A DNA stretch of 64,000 nt from CBDCGS01 sp965216915 (GCA_965216915.1 CBDCGS010000001.1:62001-126000); one strand, 5' to 3'. Positions 26,508 to 35,134 are shown, counted from the first letter of the stretch. The notes: generated by a model from the letters alone, not told the origin. Made by a program: numbers and translations.

Positions 26508-26783
26508 ATGAGCCGCGCAGTGCGGGAAGATCTCGCCAGCGCGGTGCTCTTCGACCTCGACCTGTCGATCGATCACGTGCGGGTGCCCAACAGCGAAATC
26601 TATCGCGCCGCTTTGCTGATGGTGCGCCATCATGGCCTCAATGCCTTGGCGCGGGCGGTGGTTCGCGCCGAAGAAATGCGCAGGCAGGGCGATCACGACG
26701 AGCACCGGGTGTGGATCCGCATGGTTGCGGCCATTCTCGCGCTGCAGGACGCGGACCGGCCGGCCGACGCGGTGTTGCACTAG
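26508..26783 (+). CDS. Small hypothetical protein
   Basis: The 91-residue protein begins MSRAVREDLASAVLFDLDL and contains YRAALLMVRHHGLNALARAV and HRVWIRMVAAILALQDADRP. The pattern, a helix with (A/V)xxH/RHG..A followed by HRVWxR(M/V)xAAI..LQ, resembles small helical proteins widespread in alphaproteobacteria with no assigned function. The ATG at 26508 has a GTGAGG motif about ten bases upstream; an upstream extension to 26337 is Arg-rich and looks non-coding. Confidence 0.6.
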   Translation: MSRAVREDLASAVLFDLDLSIDHVRVPNSEIYRAALLMVRHHGLNALARAVVRAEEMRRQGDHDEHRVWIRMVAAILALQDADRPADAVLH

Positions 26784-27038
26784 CAAACATTGGCGGGCGA
26801 CCAGCGCCGAGACGGCTGGACCCGGCGAAGTGCCTGGGATATCTCTGAACACAGGTGGGACGCTGCGTGCGCTCTTGTCGTGCGCGAACCCTTAACCGTG
26901 GCGAAACGAAAGCCGGCCATGCTCTCGCCCGCGTCGTAGAGCAGGTCCAGCGAGCCCGGGGGAACGCCCGGACACGGTGAGCGGTGACCACTCGAACGAA
27001 GCGGCCCAGAGGCCATCGCCGATAAGCGCTACGAGACC
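26784..27038. other. Intergenic leader before the ligase-like gene
   Basis: This 255-base gap contains no gene that I can support. One TTAACC word is at 26893-26898. It probably includes the promoter of the run 27039-31614, but no -35/-10 pair was convincing. Confidence 0.4.
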
Positions 27039-28340
27039 ATGCGTGGAGCCCTTCTACTCATCGTAATCGTGGGAGCCATTCCCGCGATCTTCGTGAAACC
27101 CCATCTCGGGCTCCTGGTCTATTCGTGGCTCTCCTACATGGCGCCCCACCAGGCGGTCTGGGGAATTGCCTCGCAGCTCCCGCTCGTCTTCATCGTCGGC
27201 GCGGTCACCATCGTGGCCTGGCTGCTCTCGCGCGAGCCGAAGCGGCTGCCGATGAACGGCCCGACGATCCTTCTGATCGCGTTCGCGGGCTGGATCACGC
27301 TCACCACGCTGTTCGCCATCTCCGATCTCGCCTTCGACAAGTGGCAGACGACGATGAAGGCCATGCTGATCACCTTCATCACGCTGCCGCTCATCAGCAC
27401 GAAACAACGCCTCGACACGCTGATCTGGGTGATCGTGATCTCGATCGGCTATTTCGGCGTCAAGGGCGGGATGTTCGTCTTGGCGACCGGCGGCAACTAT
27501 CGCGTCTACGGGCCCGAGAGCAGCTTCCTCGAAGCCAACAACAATATCGGCGTGGCCCTGCTGATGGTCATTCCGCTGATGCGCTACCTGCAGCTGCAAT
27601 ACAAGAAGCGGTGGCTGTGGTGGCTCCTCTCGTTCAGCATGGTGATGAGCTTCGCCGCGGTTCTTGGCACCTATTCGCGCGGCACGTTGCTCGCGGCGGT
27701 GGCGATGGGCGTCGTGTTCTGGATGAAGTCGCGGCAGAAGCTCGCGATCGGCCTGCTCATTTTCGTGGTCGTGTGCGGTGCCCTCGTCGCGGCTCCCGCG
27801 CAGTGGTTCGACCGCGCCGAGACCATCGAGACCTACGAGGAAGACGCCTCCGCCCAGGCGCGCCTGCGGACCTGGACCCTGATGTGGCGCATCGCCGCGA
27901 ACAATCCGCTCTTCGGCGGCGGTTTCATGGTCCACGCCGAGTGGAGTGTCTACACCAAATACAAGGCGGAGCTCACGCGGATCCGCTCGCCGCACAGCGC
28001 CTATTTCGAGGTGCTCGCCGAGCACGGCTTCCTTGGAATATTGCTCTACGCCCTCTTGCTCGGGGTCGTCTGGCGGACCGGCTCTTGGTTGATCAAGCAA
28101 GGCAAGCAGCGCGAAGACCTTCGATGGGCACGAGAACTCGGCGCGATGACGCAGGTCGGCATCGTCGGCTTCGCGGTGGGCGCGGCCTTCGTCAACACCG
28201 CCTATTTCGAGCCGTTCCTCCACCTCGTGGCGATCATGGCCGTGACGAAGGCGATGGTGATGCGCGCAATCCTCGAGAAGGAACCGCCGGAGCCCGTCGG
28301 CGCCGGAGCCGATCTCTCGACCCGGAGCGCGCCCAGCTAG
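27039..28340 (+). CDS. O-antigen ligase / Wzy-like protein, exosortase-A-associated type
   Basis: The 433-residue polytopic protein has about 11 membrane spans. The N-terminus (ALLLIVIVGAIPAIFVKPHL, then YSWLSYMAPHQAVWGIAS) matches the putative O-glycosylation ligase subgroup tied to exosortase A systems. The large periplasmic loop near residues 265-320 contains RLRTWTLMWRIAANNPLFGG and SPHSAYFEVLAEHGFLG, the Wzy/WaaL family motif with its key Arg and His. It likely polymerises or transfers lipid-linked glycan at the outer face of the inner membrane. It is the first gene of the run ending at 31614. Confidence 0.88.
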   Translation: MRGALLLIVIVGAIPAIFVKPHLGLLVYSWLSYMAPHQAVWGIASQLPLVFIVGAVTIVAWLLSREPKRLPMNGPTILLIAFAGWITLTTLFAISDLAFDKWQTTMKAMLITFITLPLISTKQRLDTLIWVIVISIGYFGVKGGMFVLATGGNYRVYGPESSFLEANNNIGVALLMVIPLMRYLQLQYKKRWLWWLLSFSMVMSFAAVLGTYSRGTLLAAVAMGVVFWMKSRQKLAIGLLIFVVVCGALVAAPAQWFDRAETIETYEEDASAQARLRTWTLMWRIAANNPLFGGGFMVHAEWSVYTKYKAELTRIRSPHSAYFEVLAEHGFLGILLYALLLGVVWRTGSWLIKQGKQREDLRWARELGAMTQVGIVGFAVGAAFVNTAYFEPFLHLVAIMAVTKAMVMRAILEKEPPEPVGAGADLSTRSAPS

Positions 28341-28352
28341 GGCGGGACCGCG

Positions 28353-29738
28353 TTGCGCATCCTGATCTTCTCCTGGTTTTTTCCGCCGACCCAAACGATC
28401 GGCGCCCTGCGCGTCGGCAAGTTCGCGCGCTTCCTCCACGCGCGAGGCCACGACGTGCGCGTCATCGCCTGCGCCGACATGCCCTTCCCCCAGACGCTCG
28501 AGCTCGGCATTCCGGCCGCCGCGGTCACCTACACACCGTGGACCGACATCAACGACTTTCCGCGCCGCGTCGCTCGGTGGCGAAACCGCCTGCTGCGGCG
28601 CGGGCGGGCCTCGGCCACGGCCGGGGCGTCGACGGCCGCGCCGGCCATGCCGGCCAAGCCCGGTCGCATCGCTGCGCAGCGTTGGGGCCGTATGACCGAG
28701 CTCTACGAGCTGGTCATGCACTTTCCGGATTCGCGCGTCGGCTGGCTGCGCCATGCGACCCGCGCCGGTCACCGCGCGGTGCAAGACGCCCGGCCCGACC
28801 TCATTTATGCGAGCGGCCCACCCTTCACGGGCCTCCTTGCGGCATCGCGCGTCGCGGGGCGCGCCGGCGTGCCACTCGTGCTCGAGTTCCGCGATCGCTG
28901 GGTCGAGGATCCCTACGCCGAGAAGCCGCGCTGGCGGTGCTGGCTCGAAAAGCGCGTGCAGGATCGGATGATCAAGCGGACCGCCGGCATCGTGACCGTC
29001 TCCGAGCCTTGGGCGACGACCTACCGTCAGACCTATGACCGGCCGGTCGCGACGATCTATAACGGCTTCGATCCGGCGGACTACGGTGATGCGCCCTGCC
29101 TCGGCCGCCCGGACACGGACACCCTCCACATCGTCTATACCGGCGGCATCTACCCCAACCGGCGCGACCCGACGCCGCTCTTTCAGGCGATCGCCGCGAT
29201 GGGCGAGGCCGGTCGCGCCGTCTCGGTGACGTTCGTGGGCACGGCGCCCGAGCATGTATGGCCGCTCGCCGAGCGCGCCGGCGTCATGGACCAAGTCACG
29301 GTGCTGCCGGGCGTGCTCTACGCGGACTCGATCGCGGCGCAGCAAACCGCCGACGTGCTGCTCCTGATGCAATGGAACAACCCGCGCGAGCAGGGCAATG
29401 TGCCGGGCAAGTTCTTCGAGTATCTCGGGGCGCGCCGCCCCATCCTGTGCCTCGGCCTCGAGGACGGCGTTCCCGGCACCATCATGGCGCGCCATGGCGC
29501 CGGCTTCGTGATCAACGATCCCGCGGCGATCGCCGATCAGCTTCGCGCATGGCTGTCGGAGAAGGCCGCACACGGACACATCGCGCCGCTTGCGAAGGCG
29601 GTGAGCGATCAATTCACCCGCGACAAGCAAAACCACCGCCTCGAGACGTTCCTGCTGGAGCTGCAGCGCGATCCCGCGCCGCAGCCTGCCGCCGCAGCGC
29701 ATGACGGGGACGCACCGCGCGAGGCCGTCACCGAATGA
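28353..29738 (+). CDS. Glycosyltransferase family 4
   Basis: The 461-residue GT-B enzyme starts with TTG at 28353, which places RILIFSWFFPPTQTIGALRV at the N-terminus, as is usual for this subgroup. Other blocks are DLIYASGPPFTGLLAASRVA, LVLEFRDRWVEDPYAEK, GIVTVSEPWATTY, YNGFDPADY and GKFFEYLGARRPILCLG in the donor site. A low-complexity Ala-rich insert lies near residues 85-110. It follows the ligase-like gene by 12 bases and overlaps the epimerase gene by four bases. It is probably an exopolysaccharide repeat-unit transferase. Confidence 0.9.
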   Translation: MRILIFSWFFPPTQTIGALRVGKFARFLHARGHDVRVIACADMPFPQTLELGIPAAAVTYTPWTDINDFPRRVARWRNRLLRRGRASATAGASTAAPAMPAKPGRIAAQRWGRMTELYELVMHFPDSRVGWLRHATRAGHRAVQDARPDLIYASGPPFTGLLAASRVAGRAGVPLVLEFRDRWVEDPYAEKPRWRCWLEKRVQDRMIKRTAGIVTVSEPWATTYRQTYDRPVATIYNGFDPADYGDAPCLGRPDTDTLHIVYTGGIYPNRRDPTPLFQAIAAMGEAGRAVSVTFVGTAPEHVWPLAERAGVMDQVTVLPGVLYADSIAAQQTADVLLLMQWNNPREQGNVPGKFFEYLGARRPILCLGLEDGVPGTIMARHGAGFVINDPAAIADQLRAWLSEKAAHGHIAPLAKAVSDQFTRDKQNHRLETFLLELQRDPAPQPAAAAHDGDAPREAVTE

Positions 29739-30901
29739 GCGTCGTCACGCACCTGATCGCGGCCGCCCGGCCCAACTTCATGAAGATCGCGCCGCTCTAC
29801 CACGCGCTGCACACCACCAGCTGGTGCGATCCGGTCCTGGTTCATACCGGCCAGCACTACGATGCCAACATGTCGGATGATTTCTTCCGCGATCTCGGGC
29901 TGCCCGCGCCCGACCACCATCTCGGCGTGGGCAGCGGCAGCCATGCCGAGCAGACGGCGGGCGTGATGATCGGCTACGAGGCGCTGTGCGGCGAGGCCGC
30001 GCCCGACTGGATCGTCGTGGCGGGCGATGTGAACTCCACGGTCGCCTGTGCCCTGGTCGGCGCCAAGCTCCACCTGCCCGTCGCGCATCTCGAGGCGGGC
30101 CTTCGCAGCCGCGATCGTGCAATGCCCGAGGAGATCAACCGGATCGTCACGGACAGCATCTCCGATTTGCTGTGGACGCCCTCGGCGGACGCCGATCGAA
30201 ACCTGCGGTCCGAGGGCGTGCCGGCGGCGCAGATCGAGCGCATCGGCAACATCATGATCGATTCCTACGAGCTGCTGCGTCCGCGCATCACGGCGTCCAA
30301 CACGCGTGACCGCTTCGGCCTCGCGGCCGGGGCGTATGGCGTCGTCACACTGCACCGCCCGTCCAATGTCGACGACCGCGCCACGCTCGCGCGCATCGTC
30401 ACGCAGCTGCGCGGCGTGGCGGAGACGATGCCGCTGGTGTTTGCCGTGCACCCACGCACCCGGGCCCGTCTCGAGCGCTTCGATCTCGCGCGCACGCTCG
30501 ACGAGACGCCGGGCATCGAGACCACCGAGCCGCTCGGCTACATCGCCTTCATGAGCCTGGTGAGCGACGCGCGTCTGATCATCACCGATTCCGGCGGTGT
30601 GCAGGAGGAGACCACCTACCTCGACATCCCCTGCCTTACGCTCCGCGACACCACCGAACGGCCCATCACCGTGACCCAGGGCACCAACCGGCTGATCCCA
30701 CCAGACCAGCTCACAAAAGCGGTCACGCGCGTCCAGGACGGCCAATGGCCGCGGGCGACCTGCCCGCCCGGCTGGGACGGCAGGGCCGCGGTGCGCGCGG
30801 CTGCGAGCCTGGCGCGCCGGGCCGGCGTCGCAGGAGCGGCCGGCGATGCCGCGGGCCGCGCGGGCGGCTCGAGGGCCGCCGGAATCGGCGATGTCGCGTG
30901 A
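29735..30901 (+). CDS. wecB: UDP-N-acetylglucosamine 2-epimerase (non-hydrolysing)
   Basis: The 388-residue enzyme interconverts UDP-GlcNAc and UDP-ManNAc. It shows AARPNFMKIAPLYHAL (nucleotide-binding start), VHTGQHYDANMSDDFF, VAGDVNSTVACALVGA with the active-site Asp, VAHLEAGLRSRDRAMPEEIN with two catalytic Glu, VTLHRPSNVDD with the catalytic His and TDSGGVQEE near the uracil site. The last 35 residues are Ala/Gly/Arg-rich and lack family character. It overlaps the preceding gene by four bases (ATGA). It suggests that ManNAc or a derivative is a building block of the polysaccharide. Confidence 0.93.
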   Translation: MSVVTHLIAAARPNFMKIAPLYHALHTTSWCDPVLVHTGQHYDANMSDDFFRDLGLPAPDHHLGVGSGSHAEQTAGVMIGYEALCGEAAPDWIVVAGDVNSTVACALVGAKLHLPVAHLEAGLRSRDRAMPEEINRIVTDSISDLLWTPSADADRNLRSEGVPAAQIERIGNIMIDSYELLRPRITASNTRDRFGLAAGAYGVVTLHRPSNVDDRATLARIVTQLRGVAETMPLVFAVHPRTRARLERFDLARTLDETPGIETTEPLGYIAFMSLVSDARLIITDSGGVQEETTYLDIPCLTLRDTTERPITVTQGTNRLIPPDQLTKAVTRVQDGQWPRATCPPGWDGRAAVRAAASLARRAGVAGAAGDAAGRAGGSRAAGIGDVA

Positions 30902-30978
30902 TGCGCCGGCGGGGTTATATTTACGGTGGCCATGTCATCGGTTATGCTTCTCGACCTTTTTCCGGAACGGTGTCCAAC

Positions 30979-31614
30979 ATGCGCTATCTGCTTGGGAATC
31001 TCAGGGCTATTTGCGCGCTCCTCTCGTTGGGAGTCGCTGTGGTTGTCGTCGGTGCCTGCACCGAACGGGAAACCCTCCCGACCGCTGCCATCAACGCCAG
31101 CGGTGAAGCCCCGCTGTACCGAATTGGTCCCGGCGATTCGCTGCAGATCTTCGTCTGGCGCAGCCCGGAGCTGACCACCGGCGTGGCGGTGCGGCCCGAC
31201 GGTCGCATTTCGGTGCCGTTGATCGAGGACCTCAGCGTCACCGGGAAGACGCCGACGGCCCTCGCACGCGAGATCGAGGCGGAGCTCGGGCAGTATGTCC
31301 AGGATCCGATCGTCACGGTGATCGTCACCGGCTTCGTCGGGCCGTTCGACCAGCAGGTGCGTGTCGTCGGCGAGGCCGCGGCGCCGCAGGCGATCCCCTA
31401 CCGCGCCAATATGTCGCTGCTCGACATCATGATCTCGGTCGGCGGACTGACCCCGTTCGCGGATGGCAACGCCTCGACCCTGGTGCGTGTGGTCGAGGGC
31501 GAGCAGCTGCAATACAACGTTCGCCTCGCCGACCTCATCAAAGACGGCGATATCAGCGCCAACGTCGAGGTGCTGCCGGGCGATGTGATCATCGTGCCGG
31601 AGAGCTTCTTCTAG
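30979..31614 (+). CDS. Polysaccharide export lipoprotein (Wza-like, XrtA-associated type)
   Basis: The 211-residue protein has a lipoprotein signal peptide (LLSLGVAVVVVGAC, lipid-modified Cys27). A Poly_export domain (YRIGPGDSLQIFVWRSPELT, VRPDGRISVPLIEDLSVTGK) and a SLBB-type domain (VRVVGEAAAPQAIPYRANMS) follow. It ends VLPGDVIIVPESFF. It forms the outer-membrane export channel. The short form without a C-terminal helix fits exosortase-A-associated members. The ATG at 30979 is chosen because the signal peptide follows; an ATG at 30901 overlapping the wecB stop is also in frame. It closes the operon, ahead of a strong hairpin. Confidence 0.88.
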   Translation: MRYLLGNLRAICALLSLGVAVVVVGACTERETLPTAAINASGEAPLYRIGPGDSLQIFVWRSPELTTGVAVRPDGRISVPLIEDLSVTGKTPTALAREIEAELGQYVQDPIVTVIVTGFVGPFDQQVRVVGEAAAPQAIPYRANMSLLDIMISVGGLTPFADGNASTLVRVVEGEQLQYNVRLADLIKDGDISANVEVLPGDVIIVPESFF

Positions 31615-31645
31615 CCGCCGCCACCTGGCGTTGATGGGCTCGGCG

Positions 31646-31671
31646 GACCGGCTGGGAACCCCCAGCCGGTC
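31646..31671 (+). terminator. Strong hairpin after the export-lipoprotein gene
   Basis: Perfect ten-base arms GACCGGCTGG (31646-31655) and CCAGCCGGTC (31662-31671) enclose a six-base loop, 32 bases after the stop at 31614. No U-run follows, so it may end transcription inefficiently or protect the mRNA 3' end. Confidence 0.5.
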
Positions 31672-32073
31672 GAAGGCCGTTGGTTAACATCTTGACACCA
31701 TTTAATTTATCGGGTTCAATAGCGCCACAATGACGGCCGGCGAAAAAAGCTGGCGAGAACTTTGGACGAGTGGGCAGCGTACGGCGAGGGAGATGGAACT
31801 CGGTGCTGTTCAGCCCTGCGAGGGAACCGTCCGGACAGTCCGTCGAGAATAGGGAATGTGGGCCGCCCGGCGCGCGGGCGGACACATCGGTTGCGCCGCG
31901 TGTCACGCGCCCAAGCCGATGGTGCTGGCTGGTTGACGGCACCGCCGCCACAGTCCCCGACGGTCGGAACCGACATCGTGGTGGTCGCCGGTTAACCGGT
32001 TTGAAATATGGCACCGTACAATAGCAGGCGGTAACCAGTTCATGCTGAACCCAAAACTCTGTCCCAAGGCGCT
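31672..32073 (+). promoter_or_regulatory. Promoter and long leader of the chain-length regulator gene
   Basis: TTGACA (31692-31697), a 17-base spacer beginning CCAT, and TTCAAT (31715-31720) make a good promoter. A TTGGTTAACAT word (31680-31690) lies directly upstream. The 345-base leader has a perfect 12-base palindrome CCGGTTAACCGG (31988-31999) and GGTAACCAGTT (32030-32040), related to the TAACTGGTT elements at 20771. Short frames at 31762-32024 lack coding character. No known riboswitch fold was recognised. Confidence 0.6.
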
Positions 32074-33738
32074 ATGAACAACCCGATCGCGCAATTGCTG
32101 GTTCTGGCCACGGCCGTTTGGCGACGGCGCGTGATCGCCATCTTGGTCGCGTGGTTCGTCTGCCTGGCCGGATGGTGGTTGGTCATTCAGCAGCCCGACG
32201 TCTACGAATCCTCGGCGCGGGTCTACGTCGACACCGAGCATATCCTGCGCCCGCTCCTGCGCGGCCTCACCGTCGAAAACAACGTCCAGAGCGAGGTTCT
32301 GCTGATCCAGCGCACGCTCATCGCGCGCCCTAATCTCGAGAAAGTAGCGCGGATGACCGATCTCGACATCACGGCCGACACGCCGGGCGAGATGGAGAAG
32401 CTGATCGACGGCATCGGGGCTCGCACGCGCGTCAGCAATGTCGGGCAGAATCTGTTCTCGATTGCCTATCAGCACGAGACCCCCGAAAAGGCGCGCGACG
32501 TCACCCAGGCGTTCCTGACCCTGTTCGTCGAGAACAATCTCGGCAAGAGCCGCCGCGACATGGAAACCGCGCGGCGCTTCATCGAGGAGCAGATCTCCAG
32601 CTACGAGCGGCAGCTCGAGGAGGCCGAGAACCGGCTCGCGTTGTTCAAGCAGCAAAATGTGGAGCTGTTGAGCGGCCAGCGTGGCTTTTCGGAGAAGCTC
32701 GGCGCCGCCCAGCGCACCGTGCGCTCGCTGCAGGGCTCGCTCCGCAATGCAGAGCTTCGCTATGCGACGCTTCAACGCGAGCTCTCGAGCACACCCCGGT
32801 TCTTCCCGGTGCCGAACAGCGCGACGGGCGCGGGCGGTGGCGGCGGTGGCGGGTTTGGCCCCGGTCCGTCGGACATCGAGGTTCGCATCCTCGAGGCCGA
32901 GCATACGGTCGAGGCCTTGCTGAGCCGGTTCACCGAGAAGCACCCTGACGTGGTGGTTGCGCGCCGCCGCCTCGATTCGCTCTACGAAGAGCGCGACGCC
33001 GAGCGCGAAGCGGCGCTGCAATGGGCCGATGAGAACCCGGTGCCCGACACGCCCGTGGGCAACGACACTGTCGGCATCCCCAACCCCATCTACGAGAATC
33101 TCAAGATTCAGCTTGTGCAAGAAGAGGCGGCCATCGCGGGTCTGCGCGAGGATTTGATCGACGCGCGTCGCGACGTCGAGGAGCTGGACCGCCTGCGCAC
33201 TCGGGTGCCGGAGGTGGAGGCGGAGCTCACCCGGCTCAATCGCGACTATAACGTGATCCGCCAGCGCTACGAGCAATTCCTGCAACGCCGCGAATCGGAG
33301 CGGGTCTCGCGGGCCCGCGAGGTCGAGGGCGAACAGATTCAGTTCCGCATCATCGAGCCCCCGCAGGTTCCCGCCTCGCCGGCCGGTCCGCGCCGTGCGC
33401 TGTTCCTCATCGGCGTGCTGATCGTCGGCTTGGGCTCGGGTCTCGCGCTCGCGGTCTTGCTGGCCTACTCGAGCGATCGCATCTCGAGCAGCCTGCAGCT
33501 CAAGGAGACGTTCAAGTTCCCGGTCGTGGGAACCGTCTCATCCTTCCGAACGCGCGGCCAGCGAGCGTGGCGCGGCCTTAAAACGGCCGCGTTCGCCACC
33601 GCGGTGGTCGGCCTCATATCGGTTTACGGTGTGCTCAACTACGTCGAGCGGGATGTCGGCCTCAACCAATCCGCGCTTCTAGACCTCTTGAACAGATACG
33701 CGCCGATCGAGCTGCTGGACAAGGTTCCGAACGTATGA
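32074..33738 (+). CDS. Polysaccharide chain-length determinant (Wzz/GNVR family, XrtA-associated type)
   Basis: The 554-residue inner-membrane protein starts with a cytoplasmic end and membrane span (AILVAWFVCLAGWWLVI), then a Wzz domain (PDVYESSARVYVDTEHIL). A long periplasmic coiled coil (residues 170-240 and 340-410) and a GNVR-type block (LTRLNRDYNVIRQRYEQFLQ) follow. A second membrane span is near residue 445 (LFLIGVLIVGLGSGLALAVL) and a possible third near residue 510. A Gly-rich insert (residues 249-258) interrupts the coiled coil. It controls chain length and pairs with the tyrosine kinase encoded next. The match to the exosortase-associated subfamily is from memory of its family. Confidence 0.9.
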   Translation: MNNPIAQLLVLATAVWRRRVIAILVAWFVCLAGWWLVIQQPDVYESSARVYVDTEHILRPLLRGLTVENNVQSEVLLIQRTLIARPNLEKVARMTDLDITADTPGEMEKLIDGIGARTRVSNVGQNLFSIAYQHETPEKARDVTQAFLTLFVENNLGKSRRDMETARRFIEEQISSYERQLEEAENRLALFKQQNVELLSGQRGFSEKLGAAQRTVRSLQGSLRNAELRYATLQRELSSTPRFFPVPNSATGAGGGGGGGFGPGPSDIEVRILEAEHTVEALLSRFTEKHPDVVVARRRLDSLYEERDAEREAALQWADENPVPDTPVGNDTVGIPNPIYENLKIQLVQEEAAIAGLREDLIDARRDVEELDRLRTRVPEVEAELTRLNRDYNVIRQRYEQFLQRRESERVSRAREVEGEQIQFRIIEPPQVPASPAGPRRALFLIGVLIVGLGSGLALAVLLAYSSDRISSSLQLKETFKFPVVGTVSSFRTRGQRAWRGLKTAAFATAVVGLISVYGVLNYVERDVGLNQSALLDLLNRYAPIELLDKVPNV

Positions 33739-33797
33739 CGGGCTTCTCGACAGACGCCCACCCCTATGCGCCCCAGCGCCGCGGGACGGAGGTGTAG
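33735..33797 (+). other. Possible 20-codon linker ORF
   Basis: An ATGA overlap at 33735 opens a 20-codon frame (MTGFSTDAHPYAPQRRGTEV) ending at 33797, two bases before the kinase ATG. It could serve to couple translation between the chain-length gene and the kinase gene. A stable product is unlikely; there is no other evidence. Confidence 0.25.
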
Positions 33798-33799
33798 AG

Positions 33800-34951
33800 A
33801 TGGCAGATCGCGACGGCCACGACGGTCCGCGCCGCGGCCGCGGATCGCTCGTCGAGCGCGCAGCCGAGAAGCTCGGCGGCTCATCCGCGCCGGGGATCGA
33901 CCCGGCGAGTGAAGCGCATGTCGAGCCGATCGAGCCTGGCCCGCCGCCCCCGCCTGCGACGACCGCGGCCCCCGCGGCAGAGACCGTCAGCGCCCCGGAC
34001 ACCGCGGCGCTGCCCCGACCGCCGTCTCCGCCGCCGGCGCTTGATGTGGAGCCGAAGGTGAGCAGCAGCGGGACGGCGCAGGCCGCCGTCGCGGCGGCGC
34101 CACCGCCGGAGCCGAAACCCACACCGCCGCAGCCGGACCTGCAGCCCCCGCGGAGCACGCCGGCGGCCCGTCGCTCGACAACGGCGCGCCCCGAAACCGC
34201 GCGCTCCAAGAGCCGCTTCGTCGAGCTCGACTTTGGGCTGCTGAAGCGCAACGGCATCTTGGTGCCCGACGCGCGCCGGACGCGCACGATCGAGGAATTC
34301 CGCATCATCAAGCGCTCGGTGCTGCAGTCTGTCGCGAAGCGCCAGCGCGACGGCGTGCCGAACGCCAACCTGATCATGGTGACGAGCACACGGCCCGCCG
34401 AAGGCAAGACCTTCACCTCGATCAACCTCGCGATGAGCCTGGCGTTCGAGAAGGACCGCACGGTGCTCCTCGTGGACGCCGACCTCAGCCGGCCGAGCAT
34501 CCCGAAGGAGCTCGGGATCACGGCCTCCCGGGGCCTCCTGGATGTGCTCGAGAACCCGACGATCGAGCTCTCCGATGTCATGCTGCGCACCAGCGTCGAG
34601 AGCCTGTCGCTTCTACCGGCGGGCGGCCCGCACCGGCTGAGCACCGAGTTTCTCGCGAGCGAGCGGATGAAGCGTGTGATGTCGGAGATCGCCCGCCGCT
34701 ATCGCGATCGCATCGTGATCATCGATTCGCCGCCGGTGCTGTCAACCAGCGAGCCGAGCGCCTTGGCGCTGCATGTCGGGCATATTCTGTTCGTGGTCCA
34801 GGCGGAGAAGACCGCGAAATCGGCGATCAGCCAGGCGCTCGAGCTGATCGACCGCGGCCCGACCATCAGCATGGTGCTCAACCGCGCCCACAGAGAATTC
34901 GGCGCGGCGCAGTTCGGCAGCTACTACCGCGACTATCACGGCGGCTACTGA
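33800..34951 (+). CDS. XrtA-associated tyrosine autokinase (Wzc/CpsD-like ATPase)
   Basis: The 383-residue cytoplasmic BY-kinase has a Pro/Ala-rich disordered N-terminus (residues 1-125). FGLLKRNGILVPDARRTRTI and EEFRIIKRSVL, then Walker A STRPAEGKTFTSINLAM, Walker A' VLLVDADLSRPSI and Walker B IVIIDSPPVLSTSE follow. A C-terminal Tyr cluster (FGSYYRDYHGGY) is the autophosphorylation tail. It controls polymerisation and export together with the chain-length protein, which supplies the membrane activator. A good ribosome-binding site (GGAGGT) precedes the ATG. It is the last recognised gene of the exopolysaccharide locus. Confidence 0.92.
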   Translation: MADRDGHDGPRRGRGSLVERAAEKLGGSSAPGIDPASEAHVEPIEPGPPPPPATTAAPAAETVSAPDTAALPRPPSPPPALDVEPKVSSSGTAQAAVAAAPPPEPKPTPPQPDLQPPRSTPAARRSTTARPETARSKSRFVELDFGLLKRNGILVPDARRTRTIEEFRIIKRSVLQSVAKRQRDGVPNANLIMVTSTRPAEGKTFTSINLAMSLAFEKDRTVLLVDADLSRPSIPKELGITASRGLLDVLENPTIELSDVMLRTSVESLSLLPAGGPHRLSTEFLASERMKRVMSEIARRYRDRIVIIDSPPVLSTSEPSALALHVGHILFVVQAEKTAKSAISQALELIDRGPTISMVLNRAHREFGAAQFGSYYRDYHGGY

Positions 34952-35061
34952 CCGACCCGCGATCGCCGCCGGGACTTGTCCGTGCAAATGGACCTTCTTC
35001 CTATTCTCTCTGGCGTGGCCGCGCGTCTTCCGCTATTTGTTCGGGGCCCTCACCAATGAAG

Positions 35062-35076
35062 GCCCGCCCAGCGGGC
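35062..35076 (+). terminator. Weak hairpin downstream of the EPS locus
   Basis: Six-base arms GCCCGC and GCGGGC enclose a CCA loop, followed by GTGATTTG. It is the only terminator-like structure in the 183-base gap between the kinase gene and the HNH cassette. Confidence 0.3.
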
Positions 35077-35134
35077 GTGATTTGAGCTTCCCCCACGGCA
35101 ACGGCGAGCGCATCGGAACCGACGCAACGGCGCG

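Noticed and set aside
26791..26806. RpoN-type promoter (TGGC-N8-AGCG) upstream of the ligase-like gene as a PrsR target
   Set aside because: GG and GC have the right spacing, but the -12 part reads CAGCG instead of TTGCA/T, and it is over 230 bases from the gene.
31762..32024. Short plus-strand frames in the leader of the chain-length gene
   Set aside because: Composition looks non-coding and there is no recognisable motif or ribosome-binding site.
31721..32073. Cyclic-di-GMP (GEMM) or other known riboswitch in the EPS leader
   Set aside because: The conserved GEMM core words and tetraloop pattern were looked for and not found.
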